64,000 bases of DNA from Linyphia triangularis (taxonomy: Eukaryota > Arthropoda > Arachnida > Araneae > Linyphiidae): positions 62,001 to 126,000 of the forward strand of contig OZ021723.1 in assembly GCA_963978545.1 (NCBI GenBank), given 5' to 3'. Shown one piece after another: positions 38,261 through 51,558 of the stretch (position 1 is its first letter; the number at the start of each line of letters is the position of its first letter). The position numbers were made by a program, and so were the translations under genes. The notes under the pieces are model-generated. The model was not told the origin of the DNA, ran no database searches, and worked only from the letters and a program-made list of their open reading frames with translations.

Positions 38261-41200
38261 TATGGGCCATTCTTTGAATTCGGGCACTTTCTTGAAACTC
38301 AAGAATATTAACTATTCCATTAACAAAATATCTATTTAAAAAATTGTATGATGTAGCTTTAAAGGGGTACTAATTTTTAACCTAAAATACAAAATTGATT
38401 TAAAATTGCTTTTGTGGTATATAATCTCTATATATATAATTTAAAATATGGGAGGAAAATCAACTCCGTGGACTGCAACCAGTCCATAGTTTATGTAAAT
38501 AAGTAGTCATATTATTAAAACTACATGAAATATTACCTTTAATTTATGTAAAATTAAATAAATATACTTTGAAAAATAGTTTTACGTATTGAAATTACAG
38601 CAAATATTGTAAATTTATAAAGTTTTGGTTATCTTAAGTTTGCAACCAGGTTTTAGCATCATGTCTATGGACAGAGATATTTTTCTAAAATTCTTTACAT
38701 ATGGCAATACAGGTCATTTTTGTCTAGAGTTATTGAAGAAAGACAGACATTTTGTATGTATTTACATTGTGCACAGATCTGAATGAAGCTTTGTACACAG
38801 AAAAAGAAGACATTCTCAATTCTAGGCGAGTATGTTTATTGGTTGTCAACTCCATGGCTTATATAAAACCTATAAAATGTAAACTGTTGCCTGTTTTTTT
38901 ATATCATATTAGAAGTACATGATAAAAGACATCAAATACCTGAACACCTTTTTATAACATTAAAACTGTGCTTCAACTTGCACTCAAAATGTGATTTCAT
39001 CAACTCCATGGGCATCATCTCCGTGGGCACCATGTGGACAACTTAGCCCATGGAGTTGATGCTTTGCCAATGGAGTTGATTCTAGGCCTAATTAATGAAT
39101 TCTAATTCTTTTCTAATAAATATATTTTTATAAGCACATATTTATTGATATCTACTTCTCATGTTTTATGTATAAATTAAGTTTATGCAAATTTTTTGTC
39201 CATCATTACATGATATTTAAGCATATTTCCTCCATAAATAAGTTTTTAAAAATGCTAAGTTCCATACATATAAATAGGCCTAAACTTGGTGACAGTGAAT
39301 GATTATGGTGGTACAGCTGCGTCGAATGTTTATACTTTTTTTTTTTTTAAATGCAACCATAATAGTGGATAGAAATGTGGCTAGTAATAGTCTTATTTGA
39401 TTTCATTCTTAGAGTAGTAGTTAATGTTATAAAAAATTTACAAGAAATTGAAGTTACTTTACATAAATGGAAGCAAAGAAATTTTTTATATCTATTAACC
39501 AATTTAATATGCATTTTCTAAATTTTAATTGTGGCTTAAACCAAGAAAGAATCTATGAAATACAAGTTAGAGAGATAAAAACAAAACTAAGAATGCAAGA
39601 GAAAAAGACGTGAGCATGTTAAAAGCAACCCAGAGTTATATGAAGAAGCAATGAGAAAAGATCTCGAACGGTACCATGTTAAAAAAGAAACAGGTAAAAT
39701 AAAATCGATTAATGAAATTGCACCAGCCCGAGAGCAAAGAGCTAAGCAAAAAAGTGGGAAAGCATGTTCAAAGAGATACTGTACAGCCAAAAAGGAAGAT
39801 GAAAAGTTAGTGCACATATTAAGTCTGGATAACTCTTCTAGTCCTGGAATATCTGTAGTTCTAAATGAACTTATAGAACATCAAAACAATTCGCCATTAT
39901 CACTGTGTGCAAGTTCTGAAAAATCTGCAGAAACTTACTCTTCCAGAAAATCTATAACAAAAAGTGGTCGGAAAGGTAAAAAATGGTAGGGCAGAAGCTT
40001 ACAAGAAAATAAAAAACTGGAAAAACTAAGAGTGTACAAAACAAAATATAACAAGTTAAAAAGTAGATAATATGGGGGGGGGGGGGGGGGGAGGGGAATG
40101 AAACACCAAATATTGAAGTTAAGAAATTGACAAAAGGTTTGAAGGTATCTTCTCTTACAAAGAGATTAGTTTTTCGTGAAGCATTAATTTGCAAACTGAC
40201 TGATAATTTTCAGAAAATATGCAGTAGGAAAGAATCTGGAAAATCTTTTTTCTGTTGCGTAGCTGGAAAAATTATAAGTTCCTCAATGAAGTTAAAAAAT
40301 ATTCAAAAATCTCAGAAGAAGAGATGTTAAAGAAAAAACCACGATTCAAGCCCATTTGGGACAGATTAAACAAGTTATTCAGAATTTTTTTGGAAGACGA
40401 TTCTTGCAGCACTTTATGTCTTGCAAAGAAAGATATAATAACCAGAAAAGGGGTGAAGAAACATAAAAGGTACTTGAACAACAGTTTGCAAAACCTTCAC
40501 AAGGCCTTCTCAGCTAGTGTATGCAATATTCCATACATTACTCTACATTTTGTAAACTTTGACCATTTTGGTGTTTTTAGAAGAAAATAGGCCTACGAAA
40601 CTCGTATCTGTCGGCTTCATGAAACTTATGTAGATAAAATTAAAACAGATAAAGATTATTTCAGAGAATACCCCAGCTGAGATGTACAAAAGTTTGTTGT
40701 GTGATAAAGACAATATTAAAGAGTGTTTAGAGAGGAATTGTAAGGAATGCAAAAACAGAAAAATACATTCATTGGATTATTCAAAAGATGACACAGTGTC
40801 GTATGAGAAATGGATTTTTAAAAAAAATAGACATTATAGTCAAAGGTACTCTGAAAAAGGTTAATAAATAGTCTAAAGATCAGATTAACCCTTGCCTGTG
40901 GAATAAATAAGTTTGGGTGTCACAGGAAAGAGGTTAACTATTCTGCTGCTGAACTGGTTCATGCTTTACAATCAGAAATGCTAAATATGATGCTCATATT
41001 AGTAACATTTTACACCAACATAGAGAATTGTTGAATATAAAAGACTGATTGAAACTCAAGGAAGTGTTAATCATATGTATTTTTCTCAAAATTACAAGTG
41101 TAAACACTTGAGTAAAATTAAAGCATTTCATTTCGATGGCTCAAGCTAACAAGTGACCATCCATACAGTCTTAATTTATTACAGAAATTATACATACATG

Positions 41201-41654
41201 CTTAACAACTTAGATTTAACAAAAATTTCATAATGTCAAGTACACTTCTTTAAAAGAATGTTTTTCTTTTCAATGTTAAAAGTGTATGTTGCCTAATTAA
41301 AGATATATTCTGTATATAAACAGTACTGTAACATTTGTTTATTAAACCTTGGTATATATTGTAATTTGGTTCCACCCAAAGTGATGTTAAAAAATACTTG
41401 GTTTTATATTTCTTTCCTAAAATTCGACAATATTCTGCTCAATGTCAACTCTGTGTCTTGATCTGTCAACTCCGTGGGCAATGAAAACATTAATAATTTT
41501 TTTCTTCAAAAATATTTGTCAGCGATTTTGGCTATGAGCTAGAATATATTAAGAACCATGTAGGGGTTATTAAAAAAAAAAAAAAAATCATTTAAAATTT
41601 TTTTTTTACAAAACATGACATTAAAAAGTGCCCAGTTTTGGAGAATGACCCATA
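38261..41654. mobile_element. 3.4-kb TIR element around a decayed gene of unknown function
   Basis: The ends are inverted: TATGGGCCATTCT at 38261 and, read from 41654 on the minus strand, TATGGGTCATTCT. 24 of the first 33 bases match without gaps, including GGGCACTTT. With TA as target duplication the terminus would be TGGGYCATTC. Subterminal copies of (A/G)TCAACTCCRTGGG lie at 38459, 38845, 38999, 39014, 39047 (inverted), 39067 (inverted), 41444 and 41465. Between them is the pseudogene 39594-40864. The DNA-transposon class is not recognised. Confidence 0.75.
39594..40864 (+). pseudogene. Decayed gene of a multicopy uncharacterised family inside the TIR element
   Basis: Plus-strand pieces in several frames occur in a consistent order. 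A basic N-terminus comes first (REHVKSNPELYEEAMRKDLE, RYHVKKETGKIKS), then a coiled-coil-like stretch (ENKKLEKLRVYKTKYNKLKS). A middle region contains LFRIFLEDDSCSTLCLAKKD, IITRKGVKKHKRYLNNSLQN and LHKAF. Last is a Cys-rich part (SLLCDKDNIKECLERNCKEC) followed by VSYEKWIF. I recall this arrangement (a fl-EDD-S-GKKD-TRK block, then an LRPFW-like block and a C-rich block) from high-copy uncharacterised animal proteins. Stops, frameshifts and an 18-G run (40074-40091) inactivate it. Its position between TIRs suggests that it was the element's own transposition protein. Confidence 0.6.
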
Positions 41655-42902
41655 TAGCAAATTTCTCTAATTTTTTTGCAATTATAAAAAATTCCCTGAC
41701 TTTTTCCAGAATCAGAAAATTTCCTGATTTCAGGGTTCTGTGGCCACTCTGTATCCACCATTTTTCATCGCACACTATGTGATGTAACTGTTCATGTCTT
41801 CCCCGAAAGCAGAAAGTGCCTAAAACTGCGATGTACGTCGCAGAACAATCAGAGTCCTTGCAGAACAATTTTAAGTTTGGAACAAATGCCCGCGAGTGAG
41901 GACCTGGACACAAATCTTTAAGAAAACATCTTAAAGCAGCCCTTATTTCTTTGCATGGACCTACTTACCATACACATTTTATACATAACGGTTCTGTATC
42001 AATGTCTAAATATTTTAACTTCCAAAGTCATTGATAAAGTTAGAAATTTTGGAATGTATGCCTTGGTTTGAAAAATAATTTTTTTCGTCATTATCATTTT
42101 GTAATAAATGTGTAGTATTAATTTTATGGGTTTTTTCTTTTATATCATACTGGAAATTTTGAAAAAATGTCTGCAGAACATTTGTAACTGTAAAAAGTCC
42201 TGTTGCAGAACATTATATATTATTCTGCTTCTGGGATGTCTTCCAATTTTAATTGATCTGCTGATTCCCACTAGTACCAGTAATACGACAATCTTCGACC
42301 ACAGACCCTTGCCATGTAAGATATTCATTATGCTGATAATTAATTCCAAAATAATTAGAAGCTAATTGTTTGAATGTGTGCTCATGAGGAAATAAATGAA
42401 ATTGACTTATTTCTTAATATCCTGTATGTACTTAAACACATATTACATGCAAAGTAAGAAAAACTGCTGACCAGGTTGTTGGTCATTTCAAACCAAAAGA
42501 AACTCAGGATGCCACAAATAACTCAGCCAGTCCATAATCATGAACAAAATCAATTTAATAAAATAAGTTTACAAGTAAGAAGCCTCATCCCTATCACAAT
42601 CCAATCCTGTATATATATACACCTTTTACAACAATTACGGTTACAGAAATAAATATGAAATTTGCATAACATGGAATACGACACATAATAAATCAATAAT
42701 AAATACAATATTAAATAAATCTCCAATACAGGTCTTTTGAACCAACTGAGCAAAGTTGCAGAAAAATTTAAACAAACTAAAACCGGATAAGAGCATTTAA
42801 AAAAATTGTATGTGGTAGCCATATTTAAAAGTTATATTAAACTGTAAATTTATGATCAGAATTAAAATATATATAGGAGCAAAAATTAAAATATCAACTC
42901 AC

Positions 42903-42972
42903 ATTGACTACTTCCACAGTGGGTTTGTCCTGAGCCACAAGCAGAAACTTCAGGGGGAAACTCCAAGTACAC
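42903..42972 (-). other. Exon-like segment of an unidentified gene
   Basis: A 70-nt stretch on the minus strand is bounded by a good acceptor (TTTTGTAG) and a consensus donor (GTGAGT). One frame is open across it (CTWSFPLKFLLVAQDKPTVE, VVN) and it is more GC-rich than its surroundings. A one-base leading phase and an exact codon end are compatible with an internal exon. No neighbouring exons are identified and the protein is not recognised. Confidence 0.4.
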
Positions 42973-43884
42973 CTACAAAATTGAAATCCAAAATACAAAA
43001 CTAATCCAAATTACAGATAAAACAAATGACAAACAAACCAGAAATCCAAGTACAGGAGGCGCAGTGAATTTTCTAGAAAAATTAGGTAGGAATTTTAGGA
43101 ATAATTCCAAAATTTTAGGTATACTTAATTCTAAAAAATTTAGGGATATTTCTTTTAAAGCTAACACAAGTTGCTAACACATACATTCTTTTAAAAGCAT
43201 GTTTCAATACAGGCAGAAAACTGCCAATTTTTAAAAAATGGAATAATTAAAATCTCAGAACAGATCTTCTACTCTGAAGAAATACCTGTGTTTTGGAGGG
43301 AAATTGGGGAATTATTGAAAAATTTCAGTACAATTTTAGAGCCAAACAAAAATGTCATTAATATTAGGAATTTTAGTGTGAATGGGACCACTGCAAGTAG
43401 TTATGAGCATTGATAAACATCATCAAAAAGATATTTTATAACGGACGAAAAGAGCAGTCATGAAAAATAATAGACCCCCCAACTTATTTTATTAACATTC
43501 TAATATTGGAAAAATAAACAATCCTAACTTAATCTAGAGGGAGTTCTCACTAGAATTTCAACCTCGCTTGACACTAAAAGACAGATATTAAATTCGTATA
43601 AATGAAAAGGAAAAATATTTCTTCTTAAATTTTCGGAACAGATATAGATACGACATTTGGCAATAAAAAAATTCATGAAAATTAAAAACATGAGAACTAA
43701 AATAAAATATAACTTAAAATAAAATTTGCCGCCAGAATCAGCATTTATCCAGGAAAAAAGTAACCAAATAACATAGTATCAAAGAAATGTTCTGTACTAC
43801 ATCTGGATAAATTCCTACTTCACGTTTATGGGTTGGCGTGCTTTTGAAAAGTTGGCGACAAGGCCAAAATGTCGCCAAATCGGA

Positions 43885-43985
43885 AAGTGAAAAATTGAGA
43901 ATCGAACCTGCGTCACAATTTGTGGCACGGGAAGTACAATGCCAAAGCCGTTATTCTACGGTTGCGATATAAGTTGTAGTAAGAT
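43885..43985 (-). repeat. tRNA-derived SINE remnant
   Basis: On the minus strand a B-box-like GGTTCGATTCT lies about 50 nt after an A-box-like CGTAGAATAACGG. The cloverleaf does not close, so this is a degraded tRNA-derived sequence and not a tRNA gene. Confidence 0.4.
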
Positions 43986-46207
43986 TAAGTGTTTTTGCTT
44001 TTCATTTCAATTACATTAAAAACGTACATCCCGGGAAGAAATTAAAATGATTTGCGTAAGTTTATTCGATATGGGAGAAAATTCAAAGGCAATAAAGTTG
44101 CAAGCGATAATTGAAAAAAAAAAAAAAAGTAAAGGAATTTAAATTCAATTTTAAACGATAATTGAAAACTAGTTTAAGCAATTAAAATTTTATTTCAAGT
44201 AATTTATAAGGGGTAAAATTTCATTAAATTCTTACATTAATGACAAATATGTAACCCCTTCCAGAATATTTATATTTTTAATCATTTGCTAAAAACTATA
44301 AAAAATGAAGTGTGCGTGCGCCTCGCGCTCTACAAGGAAAAATTGCAACCTATTTCGTTGGCCTTGCGGCCAATTAAACCTAAAAATAATCACCCTACCT
44401 AATTCAGGCAGTCGATAGTGGCATCTCACCCTGAAAATCACTTTTTAAAAAAAATTATTATTTATGGCGCCCGATTTCAAATCCATAAGATGCCGTGTGA
44501 TTCGAAATAAACAAGATGCGGTCAAAATGACCGTTAATAATAAATGATGTCTGAAAATATAAAGAATATTTAAGTAATTAATAAAAATTGACACAATAAG
44601 CAAATTATTAACAAAACACAACACCTGCGAGAGACAAATGGCTTCGAAAACCGTCTGTCAACTGGCATCTTTCACCCAGATAAACCACATTTCGGACAAA
44701 TAAAGGATTCCGATATTAAATCGGCATCCATACACCATTGCAAAACCTCTGGCGTTTACCTTTCAATTCCAACAAGAAAAAAATAATTGAGTTTAGATAC
44801 TCATCACCTTAAGCTGAAGCCATCGTTAACAAAACAACGTAGTCGAGAACAAATTTGAAATAGCCATAAAAAATGCCATCCTCCACGCATTCAAAATTAG
44901 GGTTACCATAAACCTTTGGCGATATTTTAACGTCAACTAGGAATAGACCCTACATCTGTACCAATTTTTTTTTAATTCAAGGAAATTGGGAATGAAAATA
45001 TCATAAAGCAATCCAACAATTCAAATGACTACAGAAATTTATAGTTGCTAACAGTAGCAATAAAATGATCGGAAATGATTAAAATAAGAGATACATCATA
45101 ATATAAACTGCGGTAAAATCCTAGTATACGTAACATGCTTGGCGAGTTTTGAAAAATGTCGCTAGCGCCGAAATGATGCGTTGAACGCCGAAATAACGTT
45201 TTTACGATTGTCGCAAAGAATTAGCGTAGGCAAAAACATAAAAAAATCGTAACCTGAAAATGGCAAATGCATAAATATACCATGAAAAAAAGCATACAAG
45301 TCATCGCCAAATCCATCGTGTTACGTATACAAGGATAAAGCTCAAACTGCTTTTTAAATAACAATTCTGTTCGGTGATTCAAGCATGTGTTTAATAATAA
45401 AACATAACAATCATGCCTGCACAATCAATGGACCAGCACAATAAATAAACAACAGAGTATATCAAACATAAACAACTCGATGAAATAAGAAATAAATAAA
45501 CCGCCTTTTTGCTTCATCGATCTTGGTTGGTTGAATTCCCGGCTGGGAGTGGAAAGGAAGGACTTTGTGAACAAGCACCTATCTCCGCCAAGGCTTAACT
45601 TGGCTTCACAAAGCCGTGCCTCCTCGTACATATGTGAGAGAACCAGCTCTCTGAAACAGGTTGCGGAAAGAAAAAAAAAGGAGGTTGTTAAATCATTTCG
45701 GTGCAAAAGGAATTTTGACTCGCATCCATCTTTTGTTTGCTTAGTTAGTCTATGAGTTAATTACTTAAATAGAGCTTGTTGCCAGATTCTATTTAAACAA
45801 AATGATTTAACAAGCCTTGCCTACGTCACAGTTTATAATTGTGAAATTAAATAAAAACCATATGTGACTAATTAATAGAATGTAAAAATTTTAATTTGTT
45901 TTCAAACATGTGATATGATTAGTCATGAGTACATCACAAGTGATGAGGTTAAATTAAATGGTTTTATCCAGTAATGCTAGTAAAAAAACCAGAAGCCATA
46001 AGCGGGATTTACACGCTACCAGTCTGTGTTCCAGTTTAGAGCACCAGTCTGTGACGTCACTTGAATACTGGCACTTGTAATCCTGCGGTTCCCATCATCC
46101 CTCCTTTGACGTCATCGAACTGACAATCTAAACCGCCAACTAACTTTTAGATGCGGGCCGTATGACTTATATGTAAGAGCTTTTCGCGGGCCGGATACAT
46201 CAAAATA

Positions 46208-46991
46208 TCTATATATTTAATAGGCAATACGTTTTTTGGGGTTAGTCCGTCCGCCTAAACTGCTCAACCAATTTCAATGATCAAGGTGTCATTTTAAAGG
46301 AAATAAGCTGTAGATTTGCCAAAACGTGCCAAAATAATTTATTAACACTTTATGAATTAGTTAAATTTCAATATTTTTCATCATTAAGCTACTACAAAGC
46401 CTCAATGATTTTGAATATATGATTGGCAACATCCTTACGTATGTAAACAACAAACCGGCTGCTCGGGGGTTCAACCAACCAACCAACCGTTGCTAATTTT
46501 AAAGCTATCCTTATATGTAAACAACAAACCCATTGCTAATTTTAAAGCCCTTTTTAAACTCTTCGTTTCAAAGTTGATTTTTTCTGTTTTTCTGAAGCAT
46601 TTTTGTATAAGAGTAATTATCATTTTGAAGTATTTCTATCCAGAAATTGCTTCGCGTTGGACGTCGTTCTCTAACGGGGCGACTTATCAGAATAAATAAA
46701 AGATATTGGGACTTCAATGTTAGGGCATAGCTAATGAAGTTTTAAGTCAGAATGTTGGCGGATAGTATATTTAACTTTCTATTATGAAACTTGCAATTTG
46801 GGTGTTTTCTCTATTAGGCCTTACATTAAATTTATAAGAATTTGGTTACATTTTTTATGGCTGGCAAACCTATTCGAGCGCAGCAAGATGTTTTAAAACC
46901 ACAAATTCGAGAGGCAAAGTCGCTCAATCCGAGCGCAGCGAGGCGTTTGGGGGTTGGCGAGCGTTAGCGAGCAGGGGGCGAAGCCCCCTAG
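46208..46991 (+). mobile_element. Non-autonomous Helitron-like element
   Basis: It begins TCTATATATTTAATAGGCAA after an A and ends with a GGGGGCGAAGCCCCC hairpin running into CTAG before a T. The 5' TC, terminal hairpin, 3' CTAG and A/T insertion site are the Helitron signature. It is 784 bp with no Rep/helicase gene. An internal word, TTGCTAATTTTAAAGC, is duplicated (46490, 46530). GAGCGCAGCGAGG/GCGAGCGTTAGCGAGC repeats precede the hairpin. Confidence 0.8.
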
Positions 46992-47536
46992 TGTATCATT
47001 AATTTTTATCGATTTAACAAAAATAGCATTTCAGAAAAGTGGATAAAAATATTTTTTATCTTAATAAATTTACAATTGATTTTTAATTTTTTTTTTTTTT
47101 TCTGCTTTTTTTTTCAAATAAATTTTTTATATTTTTCATTATTAGTAAATCGAAGTCTAAAGAAGAAGTTAATCTTTTTTTCAACATTGCAACTCTACCT
47201 AACTTTTAATAAAAGTAATTTAAAACTGTACTTCCAAATTACTCCGTTTTAGCCGATATCAATTGTGAGACGATGGCGATCGAAATTTTTCAGTTTATTT
47301 TGTGATAGAGTCGATGTCTTTCGGAGTATTTGTTGCAATCAATTTTATTAAATTGTCTAAATGGAATTCATTTAAGTAATTCCTGCATTTAATTTTGATG
47401 AAAACCACCTTGCTGAAAGCTTCTTCATATATAGTTTCTTCGGGCACGTAATGGAGAACTCTGTTCTACATTGATAGCATATATTATTTCGAATAAATTA
47501 CAATTATGTAAAAAAAAGTCCATTGCGTGAAATTTG

Positions 47537-47539
<3 letters not shown>
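46992..47539. other. Intergenic AT-rich DNA
   Basis: No gene seen; T-runs near 47085-47115. Confidence 0.5.
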
Positions 47540-49387
<1,848 letters not shown>

Positions 49388-49944
49388 CTCGGTCATCTTG
49401 GCGAACTATGTCCTCATAGTTTATGTCTGAAATTATTTGAAATACAATAAAAATACTAGAAAGAAAAATGCAAACATTTAAAATTTTAAGACTTGGCAGT
49501 GAGCTCTAACACTTAATTCCACGCTTTTATATGGTCTATAGCCGTGCTTGTCATATTAGGCCCTCGTGCTCGCCTACTTTTTTAACATCATACCTATGAT
49601 TTTTCTTAACTGCTGTTATTTTGTAAGGACCAAAAATTTTTGTTTTTAGTTTTAATCCTGCTCCGAACTGGGTTCGTTGAATCGCTATGAGGTCGTTCAC
49701 TTTGAATGTTCGAGGTTTCTTGCACTTTTTATTAAACCGTCTACGGTTTTCTTCCTGAATTTTCAGTATATTATTCTTTGCCTCTTCTCGTATTTTTTTC
49801 TCTTTCTTGGTTCATTTGGGCGATATGTTCTTCTTCGATAAGCTCTTTAATTTTTATGTCTTCTCTGTTTCTCATTTTTACACCAGTTAGTAGTTCGAAC
49901 GGTGTATATCTTGTACTCCTTGAGCTTGTGCTATTGATGACTCT

Positions 49945-50547
49945 TTATACACCTTCGACAAACTTGTACCACTTTGTTGGATTTTCAATTGTGAGTTTTG
50001 CAAGTATTGGAATTAGGGTGTTGTGAACTCTTTCCACTTGTCCGTTGCCTCGATGAACTCCTGTCGTTGTTAACACATGTTCAATTCCTTCCTTCTGGCA
50101 ATATTGTTGAAACTCATTCGAACTAAATGCTGATCCTCTGTCCGAGATTATTCGCTGAGGATTCCCAAATATGGTTTTTTGCAATTCTAGCTTGTCAATT
50201 GCATTTTTTGCTGTGGTTGCTTTAACTGGATATAACCATACGAATTTTGTGAATGAGTCCACTACTGAGAAAATATGCTGATATTGCTTATTTGTGGATG
50301 GTAGAGGCCCTATGTAGTCAACATGGTAAGTGCTTAGTGGTATGTTTTCTTTTGGTATGGGATTCAGCAACCCTTCTGCCTTTCCTCTCTTTTTGTTACA
50401 CAGAATGCAGTCCAAGCAGTTGGCAATGACACTTTCAATCATCTTTCTTGTTTTTGGTATGTAAAATTCTCGCCTTAGAATTTCTTCAGTTTTGGCCACT
50501 GCAAAATGTAATTTGTTATGCACTTCTTTAATGATTTCACTTTGCAA
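49945..50547 (-). other. Integrase part of the broken polyprotein
   Basis: A 200-codon open stretch with the zinc-binding His/Cys region (CLDCILC) and the retroviral-type catalytic core with all three acidic residues. The C-terminal GPY/F-like domain (KIFGPYKITAVKKNH) follows in the shifted frame down to 49513. Confidence 0.88.
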
Positions 50548-51558
50548 TGCTTGAGGTACAACCAGCAGCTCCCTTCCATTTTCATGCTTTTACAAAATAC
50601 CCTGCTTTACTGAGTGATCATTATCCTCTCCTTGTCCTATCAATTCCTTAAGCATTTTGATGTGTTCATCCTCGTCTTGTGCTGCTGCTATCTTTGTAGT
50701 TATCTCAGATTGCGATCTAGTCACCAACATGACTGTGTTTCTGCTTAAGGCATCTACATGTGGCATCTTCTTTCCTGGGCGGTGGATTACTGTGTAGACA
50801 AACTCTTCTAGCATTAAGGCCCATCTTGCTATCCTTGGTGTCAAGTCTTTTTAGTCGAGGGTTTTTTGAAATGCTGCACAGTATGTTATTATTTTGAATT
50901 TGGATCTTACGAGGTAATTTATAAATTTCTTAACTGCTTCTACGATTGCTAACACCTCTAATTCGTAGCTTCCATATTTCTCTTGTTGGGGGTTGGTTTT
51001 TTTGCTCATATAATGTACTGGGTGAAACGCATTATCGTCTGCCTTCTGCAATATTATTGCTCCAAAACCCTGACTGCTTGCATCAGTATGTAGCTCTGTT
51101 TCTACTCCCTGTTTGAAAATATGCAGGACTGGCTCTTCTGATAATAACTGTTTAAGTTAATTGAATGCTTCTCTCTGTTGCGGTCCAAATTGAAATTTAA
51201 CATTGTCACGTAGAATATCACTTAGTGGTCTAGCTATTATGGCGTATTGATGAATGAATTTTCGAAAATATCCTGCGAGACCTAGAAAACTTTGAACCTG
51301 TCTTTCATTCTTTGGTTCTGGAAAGTTTTGCAATGCTTTTGTCTTATATGGGGATGGTTTGACTGTCCCATTTTCTATAACATGGCCTAAAAATTCAATC
51401 TTGCGCTTCAGGAATTGACATTTTTTAAAGTTGATATCTAAGCCGTACTCTGATGCCACTTTAAATACTCTTTTTAACTTTTCTAGATTTCCCTCCTCTG
51501 TAGCACTAGGAATTATAATATAGTCACAATATATTATTACTGTTGAGTCCCGTAATAG

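Larger units (their letters stand above)
41655..46207. other. Intergenic AT-rich DNA
   Basis: No complete gene. It contains the exon-like 42903-42972 and the tRNA-like remnant 43885-43985 listed separately. A more GC-rich stretch at 45520-45730 has no assigned role, and two TGACGTCA-like words lie at 46050-46110. Confidence 0.45.

Noticed and set aside
41539..41913. 124-codon minus frame with a DEKW segment as mariner transposase
   Set aside because: The frame runs through the TIR of the neighbouring element and a T-run, and no other mariner motifs are present.
49388..49512. An env gene in Gypsy family 2
   Set aside because: Only about 125 bp separate the end of Pol from the LTR, too short for an envelope gene.
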